Below are positions 47,206-60,298 of a stretch of 64,000 nt of DNA, piece after piece (the first letter of the stretch is position 1; the number at the start of each line of letters is the position of its first letter). Origin of the DNA: Sipunculus nudus (lineage: Eukaryota; Annelida; Sipuncula; Golfingiida; Sipunculidae); contig CM049321.1 in the NCBI GenBank assembly GCA_026874595.1, positions 4,393,479 to 4,457,478 of the forward strand. The letters are read 5' to 3'. The position numbers were made by a program, and so were the translations under genes. The notes below the pieces were generated by a model. The model did no database searches, was not told the DNA's origin, and saw nothing but the letters and a program-made list of their open reading frames with translations.

Positions 47206-49083
47206 TTATATCATCAACTTAAATTTGGGACATTTTAATTGCAGTGTTTGTATTACTTTCTCCCTCACGCTGTCAGATATTCACCAGTTACCTGACAGGT
47301 CGAGTGTCATGAGTCCGGCCAATTTTCCTGTTTTGTTTATTAGCTCCTCCATATTGTTGTCCAGGTCGTTATATTGTACTCCAAGGTTGATCAGTCTATG
47401 ACAGTATGGTAGTTTGTCCAGTATTTTCCAGAACCCCTGTGATGTGAGTTTGATGTTCCTGAGTGTAAGTGTAATAAGATGTGAGACAGGCAGACATTCT
47501 GCTAGTGAGTGGACAGTCTCACTGTCCGGTACAATCTCGTCAATCTTTAACTCCTCAGGCGTCTTGATTTGAGGTACTGCTCTTATTACAGCCAGCAGGT
47601 AAGAACTAGCATATATAGGCCTACATGTTTCAAACAAAGAAACAACTCTTTGGCAATACGCTTGAACGCTTTTCTTCAAGATTAGTGTCTTTAGCGGGTA
47701 ATTTGTGAGCGTGATCTCAAGGTCCTGTGCTATTTCTCTCATATTATCATAATATTTCGAAACCCCCGTCCTATTTTTTAAAAAGAGCCATGTCAAGGAA
47801 GGGGCGGTCAAATGTTTTAACAGACGGAAAAGGCTCTCAACATTTGCCCTCATTGTCAGCTTGGTCAAAATGTTACCGTCCATGGAGAGAAATTTAACAT
47901 AAACCTTATCAGGATATATATCTGTGATATCTAAATCCATCACCTCGGGTAGGACCAGTTCAACTTGGGGGTGTTCTGATACATAACTCAGCTGTAGTGA
48001 GGTGTGCATCTCCGCCATGTCTTCGTTCCCCTCTATTATAGCCCCCATTTGCCTCACAATGTCCTCTCCTCCTAAAGCAGCAATGAAAGTGACTATCATA
48101 GCGGACTCCCTGAATGCCTGGGCTGAACTACAAAATTGAAGTAAAAGTTCATTTTGCTTCGATTTACCAGAATTTACAATGTAAAATGCCACAACCATTC
48201 CTGTATAGTTTTATGTAGAAAAGATACTAGTTTTCCACTGGTGGAATGTTCTTCTTTTAGAAATCCAAGTTTCTTAGTTTCTTTACAGATTTTCTCCATA
48301 ATATCATCATACTGGAAGGACAGTTCAAGCCGGTCTTTCAGCATCCCACTTGTTGCTATCTCACACAACGCCATCAAACAGATATGGTATATTATAAACA
48401 TCTGTGACAATTTGCTGCGCTTGTCAATAGGTAGTTTTTTCTCATATCTACTGCATGAATATCTAATAAAATCCTGATAAAATCCCCCAACTGTGTTTGC
48501 CAACTGTTTGGTTTCTTCCCATAAGCAACACATCAACAGACTTTCTCCTTCCTCACTAGCCTCAGGTTTGAGAAATGATTTATTAACATATTCAGTGACG
48601 CCCTATGAGGAGAAGCCTCGAAGAGAGACCTCCGTGGAACTTCATTTGATCAGTAAAATGTAAATCTGATGCATGTCTGGAAGTTATGAATATATTGGCT
48701 TATTGGAACATGCCTCTATGAGCGAGATGTGTTATTTCGTCGGATGTTGTCTCATTTTACTCGTCATAATCATCTAACAAAAATATTGTGGACGGCTGGT
48801 TATGTTTGATCTGTTCATATAACTCCTCAGCATCTGACAACTGAAGCTTAAACGTTTCCTTTATTACTTTTAGCAACTTCTGGTCGACCTTGACAGCCCT
48901 GAGTATGATAGGAATCACGTATCTAAATGATCCGAGAATTTCCCTGTGTTCAGTGATCATTTTTGTTTCATAGTCTAGAACGAGGTTATCCCAGTCAAAA
49001 CAAATTCTCCGTGAAATGGTAGACTTCCCGACTCTGGGCTCACCCGATAAATAGATCATGTGGCCCCTCTGTTCTGCAGGTTC
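47206..49083 (-). pseudogene. NACHT-LRR (NLR-like) pseudogene, copy A
   Basis: An exon begins at 49083 after a clear acceptor (AATTATTGCAG). The frame shows Walker A (GEPRVGKST), Walker B (IFLLDDYDE) and, past a TAA stop at 48757, a sensor-1-like NIFITSRHASD. Then come a frameshift, LRGFSS, a TAG, and VTEYVNKSF leading into the 48536-48174 frame (FLHKTIQEW, typical of the end of the NACHT helical region). A further frameshift near 48180 leads into the LRR region (48198-47281), with LRR-type LITLTLRN and LMTLDLSGN segments. An in-frame TGA at 47281 precedes the conserved tail ending at 47206. With at least three stops and two frameshifts it cannot make a full protein. Intact relatives would be cytosolic STAND ATPases of innate sensing. 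An alternative that some lesions are hidden introns is unlikely, because coding signal continues through them. Confidence 0.82.
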
Positions 49084-49114
49084 CTGCAATAATTAAATAT
49101 ACCTGTCTGACGTT

Positions 49115-49116
<2 letters not shown>

Positions 49117-49162
<46 letters not shown>
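49117..49162. repeat. (AT)n microsatellite in NLR upstream intron
   Basis: A pure AT alternation 34 bp beyond the NACHT exon acceptor. Confidence 0.95.
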
Positions 49163-49165
<3 letters not shown>

Positions 49166-49189
49166 TAAGAACGGTTTACACAAGCATTT

Positions 49190-49895
49190 AGATCTGATGA
49201 TGAACAGATGCGAGGGTGGTGTTGTGGGTGTGAAAGGTGATAGTAATGGTGTAGTTGTAATAATGTGATATTGATAATCTCGCCCTGATGATTACCATAT
49301 ATATGGTGATATATTTATAATACGATGATAGGTGATACAGGTGGGATGAGGTGACAGTAATGGCGTCCTCTGATAGAGTGACAGTGAAGGTTTAGATGTA
49401 ATGGGGAGACACACTAATGACGTACCTGTGCTGCGGTGACATTTATAATGTGGTTTTGACGAGACGTTAGCGTTTATGTATTTGTGACGGGATGAGTGTG
49501 ATGTTGTAGTTGTGATGTGGTAACGGTGGTGACGTAGTTGTGATTTGGAAACAGTGGTGATGCATTTGTATTGCGGTCACAGTGGTGATATAGTTGTAAT
49601 TTAGTTACAGTGCTGATGTAGTTATGAGGTGAAAACAGTGGTGTTGAACTTGTGATGTTTAATGGTTGTGATGTAGTTGTGATATGGTATAAGTTGGTCA
49701 TGTAGTTGTGATGTGGTAACAGGGGTGATGTAGTTGTGATGTGGTAACAATGTTGATATAGTTATGTCAGGGTCACAGTGGCAAAATAGTGATGATGTGG
49801 TAACAATGCTTATGTAGTTGTGATATAGTTACAGTGGTGATTTAGTTATGATCTGGAAACGATTGTGATGTAGTTGTGATGTGGTACCCGTGGTA
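49190..49895 (-). repeat. Degenerate relative of the 84-bp satellite, inverted
   Basis: On the plus strand, GTGATGTAGTTGTGATGTGG and TAACAGTGGTGATG recur about every 21 bp. Read on the minus strand these become CATCACAACTACATCACCAC, the motif of the array at 61.05-64 kb. The units are diverged and not homogenised. Confidence 0.8.
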
Positions 49896-49900
49896 CCATA

Positions 49901-51179
49901 AAACGTTGCGCATACTCTGTCTTAATCACCTCGACGTGATTGTAAATATTTTATTTTTTTATTGATAACAATTATTATACTTATGCTTTTTATATACGTT
50001 TATTTTTTATTGTAATAAAGATTTGAACTTGGTTTCGTGTTACATTTAATCCCCTTATATCAGTCAAGTTCTGTATAACGGCCACTCTTGTATTAAGGCC
50101 ACTTTTATCCGGTCCCGATGGTGACCGTAATACAGGTGTTCTACTGTACATATATATCACTACTTCAGAAAAAAGGGAGATGTATATTGATCAAGGTGTT
50201 GGGTAGCAGTGTGGGGATCTATATTATTGGTTGAATGAATGTAAGTTTTATAATTATTGTGTTTTACTACAAATGTACTTTATATTGATTGTTGTAATAA
50301 TATTTAACATTAAAAATTATGATTGTATGGTCAATATTAACGATATGCCACATGTGCATAAACCTACCAGTTTACACAAACACAGATCTGCAGAATTTTG
50401 GTAAAATATGTGTTATGTTCTGCGTGTAGAGGGCAGCACAATGATTAGGTTGTTGCAGCATGTCTATGGCCTGGAATAGTACTTGTGCCTTACATGTGGC
50501 TTTTAACAAGGAGCTATTCAGATAATGATTTTACAGTGTACATACGTTATTTTTACAACCTTTTACACAAATGATTCTCTGTTATTTATTTAACAATGCA
50601 TTATTGTTAGAATTATAGTGCGTTCGACCAACCTTGTGGCTATGATTTTTGCGTTTTCCTCTTTCCCTGGATTAACTATGTGAGTTCATATCGGTACGGC
50701 GAATGTCGAGGAAACGTCCCAATTTTATATGAAGTTAGCGAAAATTGATTAAAAAAACCTTACATCATGACGCTGAGGTGTGTTTCTATGTGTGAGAAGT
50801 GCATGGCCAACTTAGCGCTGTACGTGGCAACTGTGCCGTCATAATGGAACGACGTAACCATGACGTCCCGAGGCTCACGTGAATGCATATTTATGTGACA
50901 CAGTTCAACTGCGCGTTCATCGCAATGTCAGCTCACGGCTTGAAGACGATGACTGATTTTGTCAACCGTGTATACAATTGTGACGAAGACAAATTGCTCA
51001 GGGGAAAATATTGAGCCGATCCCTGATTCGAATCCATGTCGGTGGCGCACATGTCGGGCGTTCCAACCGCTTTTATATTTCTCTGAGGGATGTCCCCTAA
51101 ATCTTGTTGTGGTACACATTATAGTTAACAATACATGTTTCCATTCTTTGTTCTGGGCATTGGACCCACACAATCTATA
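49901..51179. other. Intergenic, no gene seen
   Basis: Near 50060-50150 there is a phrase (TATAACGGCCACTC, ATTAAGGCCACTTT) typical of decayed mariner-like MITEs, but ends are not definable. Confidence 0.35.
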
Positions 51180-52130
51180 ATGACACGACTTAGAGGTTCT
51201 TCCATGATTGGAATGGGTTGTAATGGAGCTTTTGGTGAATCATGACAGTTTTTCCTACCATCTGGCAAGTATGACAAATTTTACCAAACTGTTCTACATC
51301 TTGATTCATATTAGTCCAAAAGAAATGTCTTATGTTTTTCTTTGGTTTTGTTTATACCAAAATGTCCTGCCAAAATTTATGGGCTACCTTTATAATTTCT
51401 GACCTATAAACTTTAGGGACTACTCTTTGATTTAATGTAGCCCAATCCTCTGTTGAAGGAATACCTTTTGGTTTCCATTTTCTCATTAATACATTATTTT
51501 GTAGGAAATAACCTGATGACACCTTTAACAATTTCTCGGTTGGTAAATCCAAATCGTACAGATGTTTAAGATTTGTATCTTTCTTTTGTTCTTAAATAAA
51601 CTATTTAAATGATTTCTCAGCTCTTTTCTCGTACTGAGAACGAGGAAACGCTGATTGATCATAACAATGATCAGTGACATTCATGAATGTTTGTTGTAAA
51701 TCATTTACGTCATCATGATCATCAATATCCCTATCTGCATTATCATCAGTGGTCCTACAGACCATAGCCGTAACGGCTTTATCATCAGTGGAACCCTGGC
51801 CTACAGCCGCAACGGCAATAGTGGAACCCTTATCTACAGCCGTACTGGCCTTATTATCAGTGACACCCTTGGTCATTGTAATATCACTTGCTTTTTTTGC
51901 CATAGCCCGAGTGACTGCACAGGCTGGAAACAAATCCTTGTTTTACGCCTCACTAACATCATTTAAGCCAGCACTCGGTTTAGAGACCATGCAAGGATAA
52001 GCTGTCACCCTACCTCCCGCCAAATCATTCCCCAGTAGCAAAGAAACACCTTTTACAGGTAAACTAGGCGTAATTCCCACAGTTTCTCTTGGATTTTGGT
52101 TTATTACAGGTTATTCATCTCGGGTATGTA
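51180..52130 (-). mobile_element. Degraded Ty3/gypsy pol relic (protease and integrase pieces)
   Basis: Minus-strand reading from 52130 gives a retropepsin C-terminal motif (SLLLGNDLAGG), an in-frame TAA near 51943, then a linker with FPACAVTRAMAKK. About 50 codons later it resumes at an integrase N-terminal region: VLMRKW, RVVPKVYR, then an HFFW...C-x2-C zinc-binding part reached after another stop. The reverse transcriptase/RNase H section between protease and integrase is missing, so there is an internal deletion in addition to stops and frame changes. It is not mobile. No LTRs were found. Confidence 0.65.
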
Positions 52131-54000
52131 GCATTTGCCATGTAAGAAAATTAGGCCGCCTTCTAATGTACCAAAAATTATTTTTATGTTTTTATCCTTA
52201 TTCAAGATATCGCGTAAAATCATAGAGACAGGGTTGCTGGAACGAACTATATTATTGTTCTAGTACTCTTTTTTTTTAATTATTTTTGCATTTGCATTTA
52301 ATTGAATTTGTTCTACGGGCCGGAGACCTACATACCTGAATAACAATATTCATTCATTCATCCAAAGATGGAGTCACTTTTGTACGCATGAACCTGGAAG
52401 TATAAGCCGAATAAGCGAAAGGCCGAGGTTTGTATTCATAAGAATGCAGATTTCCAGTTTTAAGAGGAAACGAGCGCACGATAGAAGGTGCATTGGAATT
52501 AAGAGCTTAAGGATCAGGCTTATTGATAAAATCTGAACTTGCTCTATGCAATCACAGCCACGGAACCAAGAGCCACTTGATCCAGAGCCATAACCAACGT
52601 ATCTGTAGTTTCCTCTGCTGCTGCTTCCTCCTCGCAATTAACAATTCACGAAGGTTTCATCCTCTGTAAAAATAAAATGAACAATAAATTTATACTAGTA
52701 CTAACAGGAACAACGGTTACAATTAAAATGTGAACAAATATAAATTAATCTGGATCCTTAAGCACATATCCGCTTCAATTTACTTAAATTTTAAAAAAGC
52801 GGTAATGCGACAAAAAATCCACAATGGTTTCCAGTGTTATTGGTCCAATGTTTACTTAAGAACGTATTGCATGTAATTTGATGACAGATCATCCTATTTT
52901 GCGAACATACCTCTTACATTGAAAGAATATTCCCAGCATTTGCTTGACTTCATGATGTTTGGAGGCATTGTACCGTAGACTTGAGAGAGATCGGCTTGAT
53001 GTAGTAACTACAGCTGGTCTATATTGCAGTCAGTGTTATATTCAAACAATATCATTATTAACATTTGATTTAGTGCTTGGTGCTTGGATTGCTCCCAATA
53101 GGCATATTAAAAGCAGAGCCAATTCATCATTAGCTGGTGTTTGAGTGCTTACAGCAGGAATATCAAAGGAAAAGACAATTCAACGTTAACGTCTGGTGTT
53201 TTGAATTATACATAAACAAGCATATAGAGGCAAAGTACCTGTGTTTTGATTGCTTGCAAGTAGGCATATTTAAAACAATGCCAATTCAACATAAGCTCCT
53301 TGTGTTTTAATATGAGCACATTGAAGTAAAGTTCCTGTGTTTTAAGTATTTGCCAATATTAGAGAAAATACTAATTCAACATTAGCTCCTGGTGCTTTGA
53401 ATGCTTACAATAGGTATATTTAATGCAAAGAAGTCAGTCAAACGTTAATTCCTGGAGGTATGAATGTTTACAGTACCCTTACTATTGGCAAAGCCAGTTC
53501 AGCTCTAGTAGTAGCTTTATAAAGAGTAAGTATATGTATGTATGTACATATATATGTATATATAAAACAGTATTTTTTCAGATATGATTGAATAATAATG
53601 ATACTGTTATCCTTTAAGTGCCAACAACCAGACCTGTTGTACAGGAGAAACTCTTTCGGGACGATGGGTATTTTGATGACAGACTTGCATGGTTAAAATT
53701 AGGACAATTTTACACTGTCATTTGAGCCTGAGGGCTCTGTTGGGATATATCAGTAACTTAATATCTCTCTCATGTAGAATTTATGCTATTTCCGAGAAAG
53801 AACAAATTGAGCAAATTTTTTTTAACCATGAAGTTGATTAGACGTTTAACATAAAGCATGTTAAATGTCAAATGAAGAAAGTGATTCCCGGATTAAAATA
53901 AAAATATTTTTCCCTTGGTATGTCCAGTCCCATAAGTCGTGGTTCTGTTTGTTAACACATTTATACTGTAATCAGTCACTGACATATAAAAACCTGTACC
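52131..54000. other. Intergenic; no convincing gene
   Basis: A short Gly/Ser-rich frame start at 52637 (minus) may be part of the retroelement relic. At 53040-53480, several diverged repeats of TTCAACATTAGCTCCTGGTG-like sequence at about 70-90-bp spacing form a decayed tandem repeat. Confidence 0.4.
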
Positions 54001-55035
54001 TGGCGACCGACTGCCTCATGATATTCCAGGGGAATATGAGTGGACCTTCCGTAGCCACTGAGTAGACAAAACATGGTCTGTAAGTATACTGGTCGTGACC
54101 AAAAAGTGAACTTGTAGCCAAAAAAATGGACAAGGCGTGGTCTTTATTGGACTGATAGTGACAAATAAGTGGACTGCCCTTTGTTAATTCGTGAAATGGC
54201 CGTGGTCAATAGGTTTACTTATCGAAGCCAATTAAAAAATACTGTGGCCGTGACCAAAAGTAAAGGACCCTGTCAGTTAATGGAGCGACAGCCGCCAATT
54301 AGTTGACTAACCGTAAACAATTATTCTACTGACCTTGGCCAAACAGTCCACGGCCACGGGAAATTAATTGACTGTGCGCGGGCAATCAATGAATTTAACT
54401 TGGTCACTTAATGAAATGGAAAAAATGCATTAGTGGAATATGGAGTATTAGTGGGGAATGAGTTGGTAGACTGACCATTGGTCAATAAGTGTACCGACCT
54501 TGGTCAATTAGTCTGCTGTCCGTGGCATTTCGTCATCTGGCCATGAGCAAGAGGTGGACTGACCATGTGTCAATGAGTCTACTGGCCATGGCGAATAACA
54601 AGACTGACCCATGTCAATGAATCTACTGGGCGTGGCCAACAAATGGACTGACCATTTGGCAATGTGTCTACTGGCCGTCGAAAATAAGTGTTTGACCAGG
54701 TTCATTTAATGGATTGTCTGTGGCAGTTAGTGGACTGACGGCTGCCAGTTGTTCGTGTGGGCAATTTTCCACGGCAGACATTGCCAGGATTACACCTATT
54801 ATACTAGATAATTCTGTTGTAATAGCTCTACGTATTCGATTACACAAAAAGGTCTGATTTATCGATTAATATGTGATTTTTTACTTGATTCTGAACAAGA
54901 TAACATTAACCAAATATATTGATGATAAAGGACAATACCAACAGAACACTAGCCATTAAGTTGCATACAGCCATCATTCCCGTTCTTGTTTGTTAGTATC
55001 TGGCTTATTCCATGAACTGAACATAAATATAAAGA

Positions 55036-57108
55036 GTGGCCCATGGGCCATGACGCTCAGCTAATTTTGACTGGGTGCTTATTTTTTTTTTTATATCATG
55101 TATTGTCTGTGAGTATAGCCTATGGCTAAAGTGACTGAGTTGAAAAAATGGACAAAAAATTAAATATTTCAGGATTCATAGTAGACCTGCCAAGGACCGG
55201 ATGAAAATGGATACAATTTGTACCCTGTCTGTCTTGGTGCTCGAAATCATGTATCTGGTCCATAGCTAGCAGAATATAGATCACCATGATCCATTTTTAG
55301 GTTTCCAAGGAGAATTGCCAAGGATTTTCCTGAATTTCATGTTAGAAGAGTCTAAGGCTAATGGATACAAATTGTGTTTTTCTCTGTCTGGGTGTTCAAA
55401 ACCTTTTTTCAGCCCATAGGTCACACAATATAGGTCACCATGACTTAATTTCAGGTTTCCAAGGACACTTGACTAGGACTCCCTGAATTTTATGTTTAAA
55501 GATTCTAGGCCTAATTGATACAATTTGTGCCCTGTCTGACTGTCTGGGTGCTTATATGACATCTTAATTTGTATGATAGGCTGCAAAATATAGGTCATGG
55601 TGACGTAACTTCAGTTTTTCAAGGACATTGCCCAAATACGTATCAGAATATTACATTAGAAGATTCTAGGCCTAACAGATACAATGTGTGCCTTGACTGA
55701 CTGTCTAGGTGCTTATATGACTTCTTTTCCTCAAGGTCGCACAATATAGGTCATGATGACCTATATATTATGTGACCTATGGGCTAAAAATGGTTTTGAG
55801 CACCCAGACAGACAAGGCGCATATGGTATCTATTAGTCAGTTTTCCACAGACATTTGCCAAGGACGTCTCAGAATGATGCATTAGAAGATTCTAGGCATA
55901 ACAAATACAATTTGTGCCCTGCCAGTAAAGTGTGCTCCCAATTATGTTTTTGGCCAATAGGTCATAAAATATAGGTCACAATGTCCTAATTTCAAGTTTC
56001 CAAGGAGATTTGCCTAGAATACCTAGGACATTGTGTTAGAAGATACCAGGCCTCACAGATACGATTTGTGCCCATCTGAAATTCACGGTGCTCAAAATCA
56101 GGGATTTCGTTTCGTAGGTCATAAAATATAGGTCACCATGATCAAATTTCAGGTTTCCAAGGAGATTTTCCTAAAGCCTCCCAGGAAATTGTGTACGAAG
56201 GGTCTTGGCCTAACAGAAACAATTTGTCGCCATCTGACATTTAGGGTGTTCATACGACAAGTTTTTCCTATAGGTCAAAGAATATAGGTCACAGTGACCT
56301 AATTTCAGGTTTCAAAAGACATTTGCCTAGGGCCTCCCTAAATGTCACGTTGGAGGATTCTAGGCCTAACAAATACATTGTGTGCCTTGACTGACTGCCT
56401 GGGTGCTTATATGACTTCTTTTCCTCAAGGTCGCACAATATAGGTCATGATGACCTATATATTATGTGACCTATGGGCTAAAATGGTTTTGAGCACCCAG
56501 ACAGACAAGGCACATATGGTATCTATTAGTAAGTTTTCCACAGACATTTGCCAAGGACGTCTCAGATTGATGCATTAGAAGATTCTAGGCATAACAAATA
56601 CAATTTGTGCCCTGCCAGTAAAGTGTGCTCCGAATCATGTTTTTGGCCAATAGGTCATAAAATATAGGTCACCATGTCCAAATTTCAAGTATCCAAGGAG
56701 ATTTGCCTAGAATACCTAGGACATTGTGTTAGAAGATTCCAGGCCTCACAGATACGATTTGTGCCCATCTGACATTCACGGTGCTAGAAATCAGGGTTTT
56801 TGTTTCGTAGGTCATAAAATATAGGTCACCATGATCAAATTTCAGGTTTCCAAGGAGATATTCCTAAAGCCTCCCAGGAAATTGTGTACGAAGGGTCTTG
56901 GCCTAACAGAAACAATTTGTCGCCATCTGACATTTAGGGTGTTCATACGACATGTTTTTCTAATAGGTCAAAGAATATAGGTCACAGTGACCTAATTTCA
57001 GGTTTCAAAGTCATTTGCCTAGGACCTCCCTAAATATCACGTTGGGGGATTCTAGGCCTAATGGATACAATTTCTGCCCCCATCTGACTGTCTGGGTGCT
57101 CAAAAGAA
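55036..57108 (+). mobile_element. Element with palindromic 5' end and 155-bp internal units
   Basis: The 5' end GTGGCCCATGGGCCATGACG then CTCAGCT matches the elements at 28451 and 31065. Internal units of about 155 bp carry ATATAGGTCACCATGACC, TTTCAGGTTTCCAAGGA and GATTCTAGGCCTAACAGATA. Landmarks at 55741/56434, 55967/56658, 56125/56817 and 56279/56972 show a roughly 693-bp higher-order block duplicated once. Each block has one partial unit in reverse orientation. No 3' CAGCTGAGCTAA end is seen, so it is truncated there. It is inserted within copy B and non-coding. Confidence 0.75.
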
Positions 57109-57249
57109 AGATAATAATAATGACATTTGAGGTGACCCGTGACCAAAATCGTGTAGAGATCTATTTATTAATTTAAATGAGTGTCTACAAACGGTCAATC
57201 ATTCATGCAGCACTTTTAAAATTAACAGAAGAACCTTAAAAGTCTACAA

Positions 57250-58955
57250 GGTTACGCTGTTGTATTAATAGCACTAGAGACATCTGATAAATATTAATCT
57301 TAGTGAGTTGGCTCGCATAAAGTTTTTTTCTAGCATCCGGTTAGGAGAGCATTTAGCTACTTTGATACAGTCAACCAAGTGTCCTTTTTGCGTCAGTGTT
57401 CCTCCCTTTTTCATAGTCCACGATATTCTAACATCTTTTAACAATATATGGCACAAAAACATTAATATATTTATTTGCGAATTTCAGAATACATAAGCGT
57501 TAATCTGAACCAGGAGCCTTATCTATGTTTAATGGTTCTAGATTCCCGTGGGACAGCTACATGTTGTTTATGTCTTGCCGTAAGCCAGTAATTCTGGGAA
57601 GAGACGGCTGCTAGTGAAACTGGCCCTTTTTCCTCCATGGTACAGTTGAATATATAGTACAGTTACGAATATTTGTACAATCTATAGAACTTTCAAAAGT
57701 AGCCAAGTGGGCAACGCATTCGCTTTCCACGGAGGAGGATCACCGTCTTTTTCCTCCCGAAAGCCTTAAAAACAGTGTGGTTGGAACTGAACCTCTCGTG
57801 CTCGCTCTCGTGCAGTGTCCTAATCATAATAGTGTATGGCATTTTCTGACTAAAAAGAAAGAATTCATCACATATTGCAGCCTTCATCCTCATTCAAGAG
57901 TCTATCCTGTGACACATACTAACCAGTCTGGCTACACAAGGGTCTGGTTTTTAAATTCTCCACTACTGTCAACATTTTTTATTTATTAGAAAAAAATAAG
58001 GCATGGTATTTTTCAAGAGCTTTCCCCACAAAAATGAATATGAAAATTAGTTACATCCAGTTAGGCAGGAATGTGTACAACCTTTGAAAAACGGGCGTTC
58101 TGTTCGACAACTATGTGTCCTCATCGATCATTGATAAAGACAAGGAGAAAAATGGTCCAAAAATTATGATATTATATTTTACGTATATTCTGTAAATCTA
58201 TGAGTATAGTGCAGTATAGTATAGTATTATGTGATCATCGATAGGGATAGTCAGCTGTCAAAGGTCAATAAGTTATTCGATTTGATGAGGAAGATGCAAT
58301 CCACGGAATGGTATTCTGATACAAGATTAATCGTCCCTTATGGTATGATACACTGAGGGGGATACATCGTGCACTTTTGTGTATCTCCGAAACACTATGT
58401 ACTGAGCAGTACCTCGGATCTGAGCATTCTTAGTAAAAAAAATTGGCAGTATTTGCAAGACGATTCATTCAATTACTCTTAAGCCCCGTAAATGTGATTA
58501 TAGTTTATATTGTAAGGAAAATACCCACATATATGCCAATTTACAGTAGGTATTATGTAACAAGTTCCACGCCGTGGAAGGAGTATTCCCCCTACATCAC
58601 CCTCCCCCTCGAAGTATACGTCCCCTCGCACTGACAAAGCATTTATATCCCCCCCCCCCCCCCCCCCACTGAGACTTTGCTCAGGCTATGGCCCTGTAGT
58701 AAGTCATCCGCAGCCGCGTGACTTATGACAGTACGAAATAAATCTATTGGAGTCAACCAGCGTTGACAGCATTGATTGAACACTGTATCTACAGATTTTA
58801 CTCAATGAAAACAGCAGTCCTGGACATATCGGGAGTGTGAGCACTGAGTGAAATATAGACGATTGAAGTTGCGCACATAATTTGCCATAGGGCTGCGGAT
58901 GTATTGCAGAAGTCACGGGATTGCGAAAGCTTGCCCCGAAAATGGATATATACCA
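57250..58955. other. Intergenic part of copy B, no gene seen
   Basis: Short frames without domains. A C-run of about 20 bases lies at 58650-58669. Confidence 0.4.
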
Positions 58956-59238
58956 ATCGGGACTCAGTCTTGATTATTTTATGACATGTTAACACTTCTC
59001 CTTCGTTTAGACCTTCTGATGGATTACGGATGACTATATTGCAAAGTTCTCTGCTTGCTCAGTATATGTGTAACATTTACTCTCTAATAGTAAGGACGGT
59101 GGGTAAATCTGCTGTTCAATCGTCTTCTGCTTCACGGCAAAAATATTGATAAACACAGACAATCAGGTGAATTATAAATTCAGGAAATAATGTAAATGCT
59201 TATTATTAGTAATATGAGCAGCAGTCTTAGTAGTGTAC

Positions 59239-59268
59239 TATTAAAATATATATATATATATATATATA
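59239..59268. repeat. (AT)n microsatellite
   Basis: AT alternation that directly abuts the hammerhead-like fragment on its right. Confidence 0.9.
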
Positions 59269-59270
59269 AC

Positions 59271-59350
59271 GATGAAGAAAACAACACTGTAAATTAACTA
59301 CAGACTGTTTCACGGGATGCGACCCGATCCTCAGGTGAATGTTGTTACAA
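59271..59350 (-). mobile_element. Hammerhead-like retroelement end, copy 2
   Basis: On the minus strand, CACCTGAGGATCGGGTCGCA then TCCCGTGAAACAGTCTG. The CTGAGGA core (59334-59328), a CGGG/CCCG stem with a TCGCAT loop, and GAAAC (59311-59307) give the hammerhead order CUGANGA - stem II - GAAA. The closing pair is T:T, which would weaken it. The AT microsatellite next to it fits the insertion habit of Penelope-like elements. Confidence 0.45.
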
Positions 59351-59634
59351 TCAGCTATATATATATTATGGTTATCAAAAGGGTTGAATCCACTTTAAAA
59401 AATGCCTTCTGCATATGTACAATATTTACGTTATAATCAATATTATAATCAAAATTACGCTATCTTGAACATCTTCAGCAGTACCTGAATTAGTATCTTT
59501 TTCCGTCATCTTCAATTTGGTGACACAATTTCATGTTAATATGACTTTAATCATTTATGTACCGCAATACTCTTGCACTGGACCACTGTACAAATCATCT
59601 TAACTTAAAAAAATCTTAACTTTAAGAAAATGTA

Positions 59635-59673
<39 letters not shown>

Positions 59674-60298
59674 GACTATTCAACTTATCCACTACCAACA
59701 TGCAACTCTTGTTTATTTGTCAACTCTTGGCAAGTAAATAAATGCTATCTGAATTGATGAGAAGTATGGCATCTAAGAAAATGTTTTAATAATATCCATA
59801 TAACCATTAGTTCTAAAATAACACTTCTGATAGGAAACTGATTCCGAAACTAATTTGCTCGAAGCACATAAAAATAATGCGTTTCCTACATACTTCATCC
59901 ACCTTGCGTGTAAATGATACACCATTTTGCTGTAAAAAAAAAACATGTATATATGTCTGGAGTCACGGGTGCATGGCCTCACTTCCGTGACCCCTCGATA
60001 TCTAAGCGGCCGATAGTAAATTCGGGTCGTTCAGTGACACCAGTAAGAATGAACATGAAGGACACTGCAAACGTCTACGTAAAACTGCAGATGAAATTGT
60101 CTTCTCGAAGTGAGGTTTTATGTTATTATCATTTGTATAAGATTCAGTATTAAGCAATACGATGTGGTCTGTAACTGTAGCACAACGGAGCCGTCAGCAA
60201 ATTTTATTCAAAGGTCAGAGGTCATTGGATGCATGTTGCTACTTCGCAGATGACCTAAAAGTAAACATCAGCCTGGTCATTGCAAGTTAAATTTTTTT
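59351..60298. other. 3' flank of the copy-B LRR locus; AT/TG tract
   Basis: A compound AT then TG microsatellite lies at 59635-59673. 59808-59866 and 60090-60298 are homologous to the 3' flank of copy A (46320-46375 and 46780-47206). No gene. Confidence 0.5.

Larger units (their letters stand above)
40660..49900. repeat. Copy A of a diverged tandem locus duplication
   Basis: Collinear landmarks with copy B (54.0-61.05 kb): GGCCAAT/TGGACTG-type degenerate units (40660-41390), GCCATTATTCTCGTTCTTGT (near 41607, B near 54970), a block at 43130-43440 containing TTTTATGACATGTTA and AAACACAGACAA (B 58970-59230), AGTTCTGAAATTAAACTTC (46320, B 59809), TTATTATCATTTGTA (46816, B 60122), CAYCAGCCTGGTCA (47173, B 60268) and the LRR coding region. 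Copy A is longer through extra DNA at 43.4-46.3 kb. The right limit is the satellite-like block ending near 49900. Confidence 0.72.
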
